The notes: generated by a model not told the origin, from the letters alone. Positions 16,119 to 25,010 are shown, counted from the first letter of the stretch. The stretch is 43,071 nucleotides of DNA from an uncultured Clostridia bacterium (GCA_947627475.1 CANQWE010000011.1:1-43071), one strand, 5' to 3'. Program-made: numbers and translations.

Positions 16119-18224
16119 TTATTCTTCTGTTTCCAGGGCATCTTTTCTGGACAGATTCAATCTGCCTCTTTCATCTACACCCAGGAATTTGACGCGCATC
16201 TTGTCGCCTACATTGCATACGTCTTCTACCTTCTCGGTACGCTTATTATCCAGCTTGGAAATGTGTACAAGGCCCTCTTTTCCAGGTGCAAATTCTACAA
16301 AAGCACCGATGGGGATGATTCTTGTAACAACGCCCTCATAAATGGCGCCAGCTTCCGGCTCAAATACGATACCGTCGATGATTTTCTTTGCTTCATCGAT
16401 GCTGGACTGATCCACAGCGGAAATAAAAATACTGCCATCGTCTTCAATATCGATCTTAGCGCCGGTGTCGGCTACAATCTTCTGAATCACCTTGCCGCCG
16501 GTACCGATGACTTCCCGAATTTTGTCCACATCAATCTTCATGGAAAGCATTTTGGGTGCAAACTCTGACACCTGCTTTCTGGGTTCAGGAATCGCCTTCA
16601 AAAGGATTTCGTCGATAATATAGTCCCTTCCCTTGTGGGTTACTTCAAAGGCCTCCCGGATAATTTCGGGAGTCAGACCGTCTATTTTAATGTCCATCTG
16701 AATCGACGTAATTCCCTTGTGTGTTCCGGCTACCTTAAAGTCCATATCACCGTAGAAGTCTTCCAGGCCCTGGATGTCAATCATAGTCATAAAGTCATCG
16801 CTGTCTTCTGCTGTAATTAGACCGCAGGAAATACCTGCAACCGGTGCGCTAATCGGCACACCCGCATCCATCAGCGCCAGTGTGGAGCCACAGACAGAAC
16901 CTTGAGAAGTAGAACCGTTGGAAGATACAACCTCAGATACCAGACGAATCGCATAGGGAAATTCTTCTACAGAAGGAAGTACCGGTACAAGAGAGCGTTC
17001 AGCCAGCGCACCATGACCAATCTCACGGCGTCCGGGGCTTCTTGCAGATTTTGCTTCTCCTACAGAATAGCCCGGGAAGTTGTAATGGTGCATATACCGC
17101 TTGCTGTCCTCTGCCCAGATGCCGTCCAGCACCTGCGCATCGCTGATGGGCCCCAAAGTGGCCAAGGTCATAACCTGGGTTTGTCCTCTGGTAAAGAGAC
17201 CGGACCCGTGTACCCGCTTGAAAAGACCAACCTCTGCGCTCAGCGGACGGATCTCGTCCATCCGTCTGCCGTCCACACGCTTCTTATCCACCAGCAGCCA
17301 GCGGCGAACAATCTTTTTCTGAATCTTGTAAATCAGCTCCGGATAAATCACCGGCAGATCCGGATACTTTTCCAAAAACGCATCCATAATCTTATCCTGG
17401 ATGGGTTCCATACGCTCATCCCGGATATTCTTGTCGTCTGTATCCAGCGCCTGCATCACATCCTCTTCCACGTAAGCGAAAATTTCTTCAAACATGTCGT
17501 GATCCAGCTCACCGGACGGATAGGAGAATTTCTCCTTACCCACTTCGGAAACGATATTCCGGATAAATACAAGCAGCTGCTTGATCACAGCATGGGCCAG
17601 CATGATCGCGTTAAACATGTCGTCGTCAGACACTTCTTTTGCGCCGGCTTCGATCATTACAACCTTTTCCTGTGAAGCAGACACTGTCAAATCCAAAATA
17701 CTGGTTTCGTCCTGCTTTTGGGTGGGGTTAATCATCAGCTTTCCATCTGGCGTCATGCCTACAAAAACAGCGCCGATCGGACCGTTCCAGGGAATATCGG
17801 AAATAGCCAGGGCTATGGAAGCACCGATCATTGCGGCAATTTCCGGTGCAGCGTCATGATCCACCGCAAGAACGGTAAGCGTTACGTTTACATCGTTTCG
17901 CAGATCCTTGGGGAACAGAGGACGAATAGACCTGTCGATCACGCGGGATGTGAGGATCGCCTTTTCTCCGGGTCTTCCTTCCCGCTTCAAAAATCCACCG
18001 GGGATTTTTCCCACGGAATACATTCTTTCTTCAAAGTCTACAGAAAGCGGGAGGAAATCGATTCCCTCTCTGGGGCGAGCAGATGCGGTGGCACAGGCAA
18101 GCACTGCAGTGTCGCCATAGCGTACCACGCAGGAACCGTTTGCCAGTCCTGCAATTTTGCCGGTTTCTACCACAAGGGGTCTGCCGGCCAGTTCGAATGC
18201 AAAAGTTTTGTACTTTTCAAACAT
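16119..18224 (-). CDS. pnp: Polynucleotide phosphorylase
   Basis: A 701-residue, full-length PNPase, the phosphate-dependent 3'-5' exoribonuclease of the RNA degradosome. Two RNase PH-like halves are visible: the first with RPREGIDFLPLSVDFEERMY and GFLKREGRP; the second with RRMDEIRPLSAEVGLFKRVHG, GLFTRGQTQVMTL and the catalytic segment SEVVSSNGSTSQ followed by MDAGVPI. A KH domain with IREVIGTGGKVIQKI and an S1 domain (AIYEGVVTRIIPIGAFVEFAPG) close the protein. GGAGGT sits 6 nt before the ATG. It lies downstream of rpsO on the same strand, the common bacterial rpsO-pnp arrangement. Strong hairpins stand in the rpsO-pnp gap and immediately before its ribosome site, suggesting RNase III-dependent autoregulation like that of E. 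coli pnp; this is inference. Confidence 0.97.
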   Translation of the reverse strand: MFEKYKTFAFELAGRPLVVETGKIAGLANGSCVVRYGDTAVLACATASARPREGIDFLPLSVDFEERMYSVGKIPGGFLKREGRPGEKAILTSRVIDRSIRPLFPKDLRNDVNVTLTVLAVDHDAAPEIAAMIGASIALAISDIPWNGPIGAVFVGMTPDGKLMINPTQKQDETSILDLTVSASQEKVVMIEAGAKEVSDDDMFNAIMLAHAVIKQLLVFIRNIVSEVGKEKFSYPSGELDHDMFEEIFAYVEEDVMQALDTDDKNIRDERMEPIQDKIMDAFLEKYPDLPVIYPELIYKIQKKIVRRWLLVDKKRVDGRRMDEIRPLSAEVGLFKRVHGSGLFTRGQTQVMTLATLGPISDAQVLDGIWAEDSKRYMHHYNFPGYSVGEAKSARSPGRREIGHGALAERSLVPVLPSVEEFPYAIRLVSEVVSSNGSTSQGSVCGSTLALMDAGVPISAPVAGISCGLITAEDSDDFMTMIDIQGLEDFYGDMDFKVAGTHKGITSIQMDIKIDGLTPEIIREAFEVTHKGRDYIIDEILLKAIPEPRKQVSEFAPKMLSMKIDVDKIREVIGTGGKVIQKIVADTGAKIDIEDDGSIFISAVDQSSIDEAKKIIDGIVFEPEAGAIYEGVVTRIIPIGAFVEFAPGKEGLVHISKLDNKRTEKVEDVCNVGDKMRVKFLGVDERGRLNLSRKDALETEE

Positions 18225-18261
18225 TTTTGTACCTCCATGTTTGTTTTGCTTCTCCGGAGGT

Positions 18262-18310
18262 TTAGCACTTAAATATATGCCGCCGTCCGCGGCCCATATT
18301 TAACTGCTAA
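18262..18310 (-). promoter_or_regulatory. Leader hairpin directly upstream of the pnp ribosome binding site
   Basis: A 49-nt stem-loop. TTAGCA/TGCTAA at the base, then TTAAATAT/ATATTTAA, then GCCGC/GCGGC near the top, with one mismatched pair between each block. It ends about 25 nt before the pnp ribosome site. In E. coli, pnp controls its own message through an RNase III-cut leader hairpin, and this structure is in the right place for an analogous control. Confidence 0.6.
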
Positions 18311-18339
18311 TCCACTCGAAGAAACGATAATTTAATATA

Positions 18340-18397
18340 CCCCACAAATGCTTTGCATCTGCGGGGCTTTCGTGAAGGCTGCGGCATCGCCGCAGCC
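18340..18397 (-). promoter_or_regulatory. Two consecutive hairpins in the rpsO-pnp gap
   Basis: The first in transcript order is GGCTGCGGC / GCCGCAGCC (18377-18397, perfect 9 bp, 3-nt loop). The second is CCCCGCAGATGC / GCATTTGTGGGG (18366-18340, 12 pairs with G-U). No clear T-run follows either on the minus strand, so read-through from rpsO to pnp is plausible. They may set the rpsO 3' end or be RNase III sites. Confidence 0.6.
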
Positions 18398-18432
18398 ATA
18401 ACACATCACAGGGAAAGCTGCCGCCGGAAAAA

Positions 18433-18699
18433 TTACTTTCTCAGGCCGAGCTTTTCTACAATTGCACGGTAGCGGTTGATATCTTTTTTCTGCAAATAAC
18501 CCAACAGGTTGCGACGATGTCCAACCATCTTCAGCATACCTCTGCGGGAGTGGAAGTCCTTTTGATTGACCTTCAGATGCTCAGTAAGGGTCTTGATTCT
18601 GTGGGTCAGAATAGCGATCTGTACCTCAGGAGAACCTGTATCGCCCTCATGCATCTTGTACTCTTCGATGATTTTGTTCTTTTCTTCCTTTGTGATCAT
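18433..18699 (-). CDS. rpsO: 30S ribosomal protein S15
   Basis: An 88-residue, full-length S15. It binds the central domain of 16S rRNA and helps assemble the small-subunit platform. Diagnostic stretches are [36 protein letters not shown] and [20 protein letters not shown] lies just before the ATG. It has its own promoter 110 nt upstream, leaving a leader of about 105 nt with possible small hairpins where S15 could repress its own translation. pnp follows on the same strand. Confidence 0.98.
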   Translation of the reverse strand: MITKEEKNKIIEEYKMHEGDTGSPEVQIAILTHRIKTLTEHLKVNQKDFHSRRGMLKMVGHRRNLLGYLQKKDINRYRAIVEKLGLRK

Positions 18700-18810
18700 T
18701 GTTTCACCTCATAAAAGTATTTGCAGTCGCATTTCTCAGGCAGCGGCAGGTGAAAGAACCTCTGAAAGGCTTTGCATCCACTGTCCGGGAAACCGACATT
18801 GCCGGGTGTT

Positions 18811-18839
18811 ATTATAGCACATTTCTATAGCATTGTAAA
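18811..18839 (-). promoter_or_regulatory. Promoter of rpsO
   Basis: TTTACA at 18839-18834, a 17-nt spacer, and TATAAT at 18816-18811 on the minus strand. It overlaps the end of the TauE-like gene's 3' flank. Confidence 0.85.
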
Positions 18840-18840
18840 G

Positions 18841-19233
18841 CTATTTGATAAATTTTTTCTTTTTTGCAATTTTTTTAGAAACCAAGTTGCGCCATAGAGC
18901 AATACTGCCGGCAATCACTAGCATGCCTCCAAACAATTTACGCACAAGCGCCGGATCCACCGCATTGGCGGCAGCAGCGCCGAAATATGCCGCCACCATT
19001 CCAAAGGCGGAGGTAAAGAAAAGAATGCCAAAGGGAATATGCCGCTTGGTCATATGCACAAATAAAGCGGCGGCAGATGCAAAAATAAAGAAAAATAAAT
19101 TCAGTCCCTGCGCGCTGATCTGATCCACATTCCGTATCAACGTAAGGTAAATGACCAATAGTCCCCCGCCGCCGATCCCCATACCGGACAATGCGCCAAG
19201 CAGCACAGCGGCAATAAAGTCGATGATTACCAT
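18841..19233 (-). CDS. Half-length TauE/SafE-family membrane protein
   Basis: A 130-residue protein with four hydrophobic helices. The N-terminal GALSGMGIGGGGLLVIYLTL is the typical TauE/SafE start, and the C-terminus ends in a lysine cluster (SKKIAKKKKFIK). The family (sulfite or organosulfur export and related anions) usually has about 250 residues with two such halves; this is only one half. Half-size versions occur in Firmicutes, often as adjacent pairs forming a two-part carrier, but no partner gene is seen here. The ATG at 19233 is chosen because GGAGGAG precedes it by 4 nt; an earlier in-frame ATG at 19254 lacks a site. It is separated by about 50 nt from the ABC exporter pair, possibly in the same unit. 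The substrate is unknown. Confidence 0.78.
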   Translation of the reverse strand: MVIIDFIAAVLLGALSGMGIGGGGLLVIYLTLIRNVDQISAQGLNLFFFIFASAAALFVHMTKRHIPFGILFFTSAFGMVAAYFGAAAANAVDPALVRKLFGGMLVIAGSIALWRNLVSKKIAKKKKFIK

Positions 19234-19284
19234 ATAACTCCTCCATGCAAGCATTTCTTCCTTTATCTTGCATCAAAGAGCGCT

Positions 19285-21036
19285 TCAATATGCAGCAGAG
19301 CCGTGAGAAAACTGACTGCTGTACAGATGATGATAAAATCCTTTTGCCGCAAGCAACGCCTCATGGCTTCCCTGTTCCACAATTTTCCCGTCCCGCATGA
19401 CCAAAATCACATCCGCATCCCGAATGGTGGACAGCCGATGGGCTACGATAAAGGATGTTCTGCCCTCCATCATTTTTGCAAAGGCATCTTGAATCTTCAT
19501 TTCCGTTCTCGTATCGATGGAGCTGGTGGCTTCATCTAAAATGAGCATAGGGGGAAGACTGAGCATAATTCTGGAAATACACAAAAGCTGGCGCTGTCCC
19601 TGGGACAGGCTGCTCCCCTCTCCGATCATTGTATCATATCCCTGAGGCAAGCGTCGGATAAAGCTGTCTGCATGACTGGCTTTGGCAGCCGCCACAATCT
19701 CTTCTTCTTTGGCATCCGGACGTCCAAAAGCGATGTTTTCCCGTACCGTCCCGCTACACAGCCATGTGTCCTGCAGCACCATACCAAAGTTTTCCCGCAG
19801 GCTGTGCCGGGTGACATCCCGAATGTCGGCGCCGTCCACACAAATGTGCCCGCCGTCTACATCATAAAAACGCATGAGCAAATTGATCAGTGTGGTTTTT
19901 CCACAGCCTGTTGGTCCTACAATGGCGATCCGCTGTCCGGCCTTCACCTGCAAACACAGGTTTTCTATTAACGTTTTGCTTTTATCGTATGAAAAGCTTA
20001 CCGATTCCAGCGTAACATTTCCCTGAACCTGCTGCAGGATCGTCGCGCCTTCCTTCGGCTGCTCCGGCTCATCCAGCAGTTCAAATACACGGCTGGCACA
20101 AGCCATAGCATTCTGCAGTTCTGTGACCACACCGGTGATTTCATTGAAAGGCTTTGCATACTGCACCGCATAGGAAAGCAGACAGGACAGGGAACCGATG
20201 GTCATCGCACCGGATATTGCAGACAGAGCACCTAAAAATACCGCCACTGCGTATACCGTATTGCTGATCAGTCGGGTAGTAGGATTCACCAGCGCAGAAA
20301 AGAACAGCGCCCGTACAGAACTCACCTGCAGTTCGTCATTGATCTGGTCGAACTGCTTTTGATTTTCCTCTTCTCGATGAAAAGCATCCACGATTTTCTG
20401 ATGTTCGATCATTTCCTCCACAAAGCCGGTCTGTACGCCCCGCACTTCCGACTGGACTCGAAACATATGGTAGGTTCTTGTAGCAATAAACCGGGCCACC
20501 AGCAAAGACAGAGGCGTGAGCAAAATGACCGCAGCGGCAGTCTGCCAGTGAATGCTGATCATAAAGCCTACTGTCCCCAGTATGGTGATGACACCGGTAA
20601 ACAGCTGGGTGAATCCCATAAGCAGGCCGTCGCAGAACTGATCCACATCGGTGATCACCCGGCTCACTGTATCTCCCTGGGGATGCGCGTCCAAATAGGA
20701 GAAGGGCAGCTTTTGCATTTTGGCAATCGCCGCATTTCGAATATCCTGGGCCACGCTGTAGGTGATACGGTTATTGACTACATTCATCAGCCATTGCACC
20801 AATGCTGTGATCGCCGCAACAATGCCTGCCCAAAGCAGGATGGGAAGAAGGGCGTCAAATTGCACCGCACCCGCTTCTGTGATGGTATCGATGGCATCCC
20901 CAAACAGCACCGGCAAATACAGGATCAGCGCCACACTAACAGCGGCCAGAAATACCGTTAGGAAAAAGAGCCATTTGTATTTTCCGATATACTGCAATAC
21001 CCTGGAAAGGGTTCCCTTATTTTTTGTCTTTTTCAC
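19285..21036 (-). CDS. ABC exporter half-transporter, catalytically complete subunit
   Basis: A 583-residue membrane-ATPase fusion of the multidrug/lipid exporter class. Six helices fill residues about 15-310, and the nucleotide-binding domain follows. Walker A is GPTGCGKTTL, the signature LSQGQRQLL, and Walker B LILDEATSSID with the catalytic Glu present; the H-loop is IVAHRLST. The start is GTG at 21036, with GGAGGAG ahead and a 4-nt GTGA overlap with the stop of the upstream exporter gene, so the two are translationally coupled and should form a heterodimer. The substrate is unknown: drugs, peptides and lipids are all possible. Confidence 0.93.
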   Translation of the reverse strand: MKKTKNKGTLSRVLQYIGKYKWLFFLTVFLAAVSVALILYLPVLFGDAIDTITEAGAVQFDALLPILLWAGIVAAITALVQWLMNVVNNRITYSVAQDIRNAAIAKMQKLPFSYLDAHPQGDTVSRVITDVDQFCDGLLMGFTQLFTGVITILGTVGFMISIHWQTAAAVILLTPLSLLVARFIATRTYHMFRVQSEVRGVQTGFVEEMIEHQKIVDAFHREEENQKQFDQINDELQVSSVRALFFSALVNPTTRLISNTVYAVAVFLGALSAISGAMTIGSLSCLLSYAVQYAKPFNEITGVVTELQNAMACASRVFELLDEPEQPKEGATILQQVQGNVTLESVSFSYDKSKTLIENLCLQVKAGQRIAIVGPTGCGKTTLINLLMRFYDVDGGHICVDGADIRDVTRHSLRENFGMVLQDTWLCSGTVRENIAFGRPDAKEEEIVAAAKASHADSFIRRLPQGYDTMIGEGSSLSQGQRQLLCISRIMLSLPPMLILDEATSSIDTRTEMKIQDAFAKMMEGRTSFIVAHRLSTIRDADVILVMRDGKIVEQGSHEALLAAKGFYHHLYSSQFSHGSAAY

Positions 21037-22760
21037 GCGCTCTCCTCCTGGCTGCCGAACTGAGAGCGGTATATCTCCTGATATACCTGGCAGGATTCCA
21101 GCAGCTCTTCATGGGTTCCCTTGCCGGCAATGGTTCCGTCATCCAGTACGAGGATTTGGTCGGCATGCATTACAGAGGATGCCCGCTGGGATACAATAAA
21201 AACAAGGGGGCTTGGCGAAAGCGCACCGATTGCGGCACGCAAAGCCGCTTCCGTAGCATGGTCCAGCGCAGAGGCGCTGTCGTCCAAAATCAGAATTTTC
21301 GGAGCGCGCACCAATGCGCGGGCAATGGTCAGACGCTGGCGCTGTCCGCCGGAAAAGTTTCGTCCCCCCTGCTCTACCACAGCGTCCAGCCCACCTTTAT
21401 CCCGTACTACCTGATCGGCTTGGGCAACCTCCAGCGCCTTCCAGATCGTTTCATCATCCGCCGCAGGGTCGCCCCATAGCATATTGTCCCGGATCGTACC
21501 GGAAAACAACACCGCTTTTTGCGGCACCACCGCGATCTGCCTAAGCAGCTGTGCCCTGTCCCAGGCTGCAGTGGCAGTGCCGTTAACGTACACCTGCCCC
21601 TCCGTGGGAAGATAAAAACCAGGAATCAAATGCATCAGACTGGTTTTGCCGCTGCCGGTCCCTCCGATCACGCCCACAGTCTCTCCCAGCGCCGCAGAAA
21701 AGGAAATATGAGACAAACTGTCCTCTCCCGCTCCACTGTACCGCAGTGCCGCGTCCTCGAAGTGGACGCCGCTTTCATCCATACCTACAGAACTGCCCCC
21801 CGTAAGCGCCGGGCGATCCGGCTGTACCGCAAGGGTTTCTTCTACACGGGCCGCGCTAGCAAAGGATTTTGTAATCATAATGACCAGATTGGCCATTTTC
21901 ACCAGCTCCACCAAAATCTGCGACATATAATTATACAGTGCGAGTACCGCGCCGGTAGTAATAATGCCCCCATTCACCTGTCCTGCCCCCACCCAAAGAA
22001 GGGCGATGATCCCCAAATTGATCACCACATAGGTGAGGGGATTCATCAGGGCAGAGATTCTGCCCACTGCTTTCTGCATAATCAGAAGGGCCTTGTTTTT
22101 TTCTTCAAAGCTTTTTTTCTCCCGGTTTTCCGCGCAGAAAGCCCGGATCACTCTGGCGCCTCCCAAATTTTCCCGGGTAGCTCCAAGCACGCCTTCCAGT
22201 CTGCGCTGTACCTTTTCATAGAGAGGAATGCTGGCAAGGATAATAGCAAACACCACGATACATAATGCTGGAATGACCACTACAAACGTCATGGCAGAAT
22301 GGGGGTCTACCACAAAAGCCATTACGGCCGCTCCAAACACAATAAAAGGGGAGCGCAAAAACAGACGCAGCATCATATTGACCCCGTTTTGTACCGTATT
22401 GATGTCACTGGTCATACGCGTAATCAAAGAGGAGGTTCCAAGGGTATCCAACTGGGAATAGGAAAACTGCTGCACTCGTTCAAATAATGCATGGCGCAGT
22501 TTTGTGGCAAATCCCACGGCTGCCACAGCAGAAAAATACTGGGCCGTCACAGAAAAAGCAAGTCCCGCCAAAGCAAGCCCTACAAGCAGCAGGCACTGGA
22601 GCAGCACAGACTTCCAGTTTCCCTGGCGAATACCGTTGTCTATAATGTTGGCCACTACAAGGGGAACCGCCAGTTCAAACACTGCTTCAACCAGTTTAAA
22701 AAGCGGACCAAGTATCGTCTCTTTTTCATATCCTTTTAAATATTTCAGTAGTTTTCTCAT
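21033..22760 (-). CDS. ABC exporter half-transporter with degenerate ATP site
   Basis: A 575-residue partner of the preceding protein, with six membrane helices then an ATPase domain. Walker A is GGTGSGKTSL and the signature FSGGQRQRLT, but Walker B reads ILILDDSASALD: Asp replaces the catalytic Glu. The H-loop is also altered (IVSQRASSV, Gln instead of His). These changes are known from asymmetric exporters such as TM287/288 and BmrCD, where one of the two ATP sites is inactive or slow. AGGGTAG precedes the ATG. It starts divergently from the YgjP-type gene across 157 nt of AT-rich spacer. Confidence 0.93.
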   Translation of the reverse strand: MRKLLKYLKGYEKETILGPLFKLVEAVFELAVPLVVANIIDNGIRQGNWKSVLLQCLLLVGLALAGLAFSVTAQYFSAVAAVGFATKLRHALFERVQQFSYSQLDTLGTSSLITRMTSDINTVQNGVNMMLRLFLRSPFIVFGAAVMAFVVDPHSAMTFVVVIPALCIVVFAIILASIPLYEKVQRRLEGVLGATRENLGGARVIRAFCAENREKKSFEEKNKALLIMQKAVGRISALMNPLTYVVINLGIIALLWVGAGQVNGGIITTGAVLALYNYMSQILVELVKMANLVIMITKSFASAARVEETLAVQPDRPALTGGSSVGMDESGVHFEDAALRYSGAGEDSLSHISFSAALGETVGVIGGTGSGKTSLMHLIPGFYLPTEGQVYVNGTATAAWDRAQLLRQIAVVPQKAVLFSGTIRDNMLWGDPAADDETIWKALEVAQADQVVRDKGGLDAVVEQGGRNFSGGQRQRLTIARALVRAPKILILDDSASALDHATEAALRAAIGALSPSPLVFIVSQRASSVMHADQILVLDDGTIAGKGTHEELLESCQVYQEIYRSQFGSQEESA

Positions 22761-22917
22761 ATTCTACCCTGAACCTATGCAAAATCGATTGGATGCAGTG
22801 CGAAAAGGCGCCCGCGTTCACAAGTATCGCTCTATTTTTCATTATAACCTTTCCCATTTTATAAGTCAATGATCGTCTCCTCTTGCAAATAGAGAAATTT
22901 TGCAGTATCATATCCCT

Positions 22918-23469
22918 ATGAATATACAATATACACTGATTCGGACAAACCGGAAATCCATCGGTATTCGGATCAGCGACACGGGTGAAGTGATCGTGCG
23001 CGCACCACGGCGCACACCGGTGCAGGAAATTGAAGCAATTCTGCACCGTCATACAAAATGGATCGAAAAAAATCAGCAGCGCGCAGCAGCCCGGCAGGCA
23101 CAGCTAAACAATCTGGATAGGGAGCAGACGGAGCAGCTGCGCCAGCTGGCAAAAGTTTTTCTTGCAAAAAAGACAGAATATTTTGCTGCCCTTATGGGAC
23201 TGACCTACAAAAAAATTACCATCACCAGCGCCAAAAAGCGGCTGGGATCCTGCAGCACCAGCGGCAGCATCTGCTATTCCCTGTATTTGCTTCTATATCC
23301 GGACGCAGCTGTAGATTACGTAGTGGTGCATGAGCTGGCACATCTGGTGCAGCCAAACCATTCGGAAAAGTTCTACCAGGTAATCCAGCGTTATCTCCCG
23401 GATTGGCAGGCACGCCGGGCGCTCCTACAGCCGGCGTATATGCGCAATCCCCTGGAAGCCGAAGAATAA
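22918..23469 (+). CDS. YgjP-type zinc metallopeptidase (DUF45)
   Basis: A 183-residue soluble protein. It opens with IQYTLIRTNRKSIGIRIS and VIVRAPRRTP, typical of the YgjP/DUF45 family, then a basic helical segment, and closes with the zinc motif HELAHLVQPNHSEKFY (H138, E139, H142 and H148). LGSCSTSGSICYSLYLLLYP precedes the motif as in relatives. The family resembles SprT/M48-like proteases, and its substrates are poorly known. The ribosome site is weak; the ATG at 22918 gives the usual family N-terminus, while a TTG at 22900 would add six residues. Downstream lie two decayed kinase genes on the same strand. Confidence 0.88.
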   Translation: MNIQYTLIRTNRKSIGIRISDTGEVIVRAPRRTPVQEIEAILHRHTKWIEKNQQRAAARQAQLNNLDREQTEQLRQLAKVFLAKKTEYFAALMGLTYKKITITSAKKRLGSCSTSGSICYSLYLLLYPDAAVDYVVVHELAHLVQPNHSEKFYQVIQRYLPDWQARRALLQPAYMRNPLEAEE

Positions 23470-23480
23470 CATAAGGAAAT

Positions 23481-23796
23481 ATAAAAAATTTTTTGTTTCT
23501 GTGCGGTCCAAATAGGATTGGCAAAACCACCATCTGTAAGGAAATCGTCCAGCTGGTGCCACATAGTGCATATGTGGACCCAGACGCATGTAGAATCATG
23601 CATCTGTTTCTCTTAAACGTATTGTTTTTTACGGCCTGCACGGCAGACGGCAGAGATCGGCGCGTATCACACGTGCGATGTATCCAGAACCGTGTACGAT
23701 GCCGCTCCTCATCTTAAAATTGATATTACCCTTTTGTCTGTATCGGATGCATCAAGAGCTATATTAAGTTTGGCAGGTTTTAAAGCCTTCCTATAA
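23481..23796 (+). pseudogene. P-loop kinase remnant 1 (start codon lost, middle deleted)
   Basis: After AAGGAA the expected start is ATA (23481-23483) instead of ATG, followed in frame by KNFLFLCGPNRIGKTTICKE, whose GPNRIGKTT is a Walker A, then HSAYVDPDACRIMHLF. After about 50 codons the frame becomes nonsense. From 23650, in another frame, AEIGAYHTCDVSRTVYDAAP and KIDITLLSVSDASRAILSL run to a TAA at 23796 and look like the C-terminal domain of the same small nucleotide-kinase-like family. About 70 central residues appear to be missing. Two independent lesions mean it is dead. The exact family is not known to me. Confidence 0.7.
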
Positions 23797-23821
23797 TTTT
23801 CTTTTTTATTGGAGAGACAAA

Positions 23822-24232
23822 ATGATCATTTGGATTAATGGTGCTTTTGGATCCGGAAAATCTACCGTAGCAGAAGCAATTCATAGGAATATTCCTCGTT
23901 CCTTCATTTACGACCCGGAACAGCTCAGATACTTTTTCTGGCATGTTTTTCCCGACGAACGAAAAAGGAAAGAAAACTTCCAGCATATAAAAATGTGGCG
24001 AAAAGCAAACAATCCTTGACAGATTGGTGCAGCGCGCGGAGAAGCAACCGACGGCTGGACCGCGCAGCATATCGAACGATGTCTGCGTACGTTCCATTCA
24101 GAAATACCAAATAAAAAAATCATAACTGATTGCAAAAGTGTTGATGAAATTGCCAATGAAATTGTTGACGCGTCCGGTCTTCTTTCGCAACAAATATGTA
24201 CAACATTTGAACAGTGCCATCTTCCCCAATAG
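23822..24232 (+). pseudogene. P-loop kinase remnant 2 (internal deletion and frameshift)
   Basis: It opens well, with a GGAGA ribosome site and MIIWINGAFGSGKSTVAEAI (Walker A GAFGSGKST), then RSFIYDPEQLRYFFWHVFPD, as in a family of small AAA/zeta-toxin-like ATPases. After KMWRKANNP a stop falls at 24017-24019. The C-terminal part resumes at about 24035: RGEATDGWTAQHIERCLRTF and KKIITDCKSVDEIANEIVDA, ending at 24232. Just before this, DRLVQRA is readable one frame off across a CGCGCG run. The central 50-70 residues are missing. It lies 25 nt after remnant 1, which has the same kind of central deletion. The T- and A-rich spacing suggests decay of a former two-kinase cluster. Confidence 0.72.
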
Positions 24233-24307
24233 GGGAAACGACTTTTTACCATTATTGCGAAAATATATTTCCAGTACCTAAAAATGTTATTTTCTCGTTC
24301 CCCAAAA

Positions 24308-24329
24308 GAGGCGCCCCCTGTGGCGCCTC
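24308..24329 (-). terminator. Terminator of the V-type ATPase operon
   Basis: GAGGCGCC / GGCGCCTC with a 6-nt loop, flanked by seven A before the stem and TTTT after it on the minus strand, starting 6 nt after the ntpD stop. On the plus strand a run of seven T follows, so it is probably bidirectional and also closes the decayed kinase region. Confidence 0.85.
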
Positions 24330-24335
24330 CTTTTT

Positions 24336-25010
24336 TTATTCGTCTATTTCTCTTTCAGTACGCCGGGCCTCTATCTGGGCACGGATCATCATATCCTTCA
24401 CCTTCATAAGCCGAGTCTGGGCACCCCGCTCGTTTTCATCCAGCTTCATAGAAATCATTTTAACCCCTGCCTCATACTGAGGAATCATAATATACTCCAG
24501 GGCGTTGACTCTTCGGCGGGTCTTTTCGATCTCGTCACACAAAAGTGTGGCTGTTTTTTCCAGCTGCGCCAGCCGGACCAGCTGGGTGGACGCTGCACAA
24601 ATTTGTTCCACCGCCTCATCCAGCGCACTGGAGGTAAAGGCGTACCCGTATCCGGCACCGCCGGTATCCGCGGCCTTGGCCGCATGATACTGAAACTGCG
24701 GTACATACACGCTCATGATATTTTTTTGCGTCACCGAAAGCTCTCCCTGGACACCCGGCAGCATCAGCGCTTCCGTCATCATCCGTGGGTCCATCAGCGC
24801 AGCGGCCGATGCAAAGCTGGAATACACACTTCCCAGCTGCCGGCACAAATGTTCCCGCAGGGCTTTTGCTTCCCGCACCACATCTAAAAACTGGCGCATC
24901 AGCTCGTCCCGCTTGTCTTTGAGAAGCTTGTGCCCCCGCCTGGCCGTGACCAGTCTGGCTTTCAGTTTTTTCAGTTCCATCCTGGTGGGGTTCACTTTGA
25001 TCTCCGCCAT
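24336..25010 (-). CDS. ntpD: V-type ATPase subunit D (central stalk)
   Basis: A 224-residue subunit D, the coiled-coil central rotor shaft. The N-terminus VNPTRMELKKLKARLVTARRG and the C-terminal helix RRRVNALEYIMIPQYEAGVK and KMISMKLDENERG are diagnostic. Length is in the normal range. AGGGAGC precedes the ATG. It is the last gene of the nine-gene operon, 29 nt after ntpB, with the operon terminator immediately downstream. Confidence 0.95.
   Translation of the reverse strand: MAEIKVNPTRMELKKLKARLVTARRGHKLLKDKRDELMRQFLDVVREAKALREHLCRQLGSVYSSFASAAALMDPRMMTEALMLPGVQGELSVTQKNIMSVYVPQFQYHAAKAADTGGAGYGYAFTSSALDEAVEQICAASTQLVRLAQLEKTATLLCDEIEKTRRRVNALEYIMIPQYEAGVKMISMKLDENERGAQTRLMKVKDMMIRAQIEARRTEREIDE

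Noticed and set aside
23481..24232. The two kinase-like fragments as an intact toxin-antitoxin pair
   Set aside because: Both lack their central part and carry frame or start lesions, so neither should be functional.
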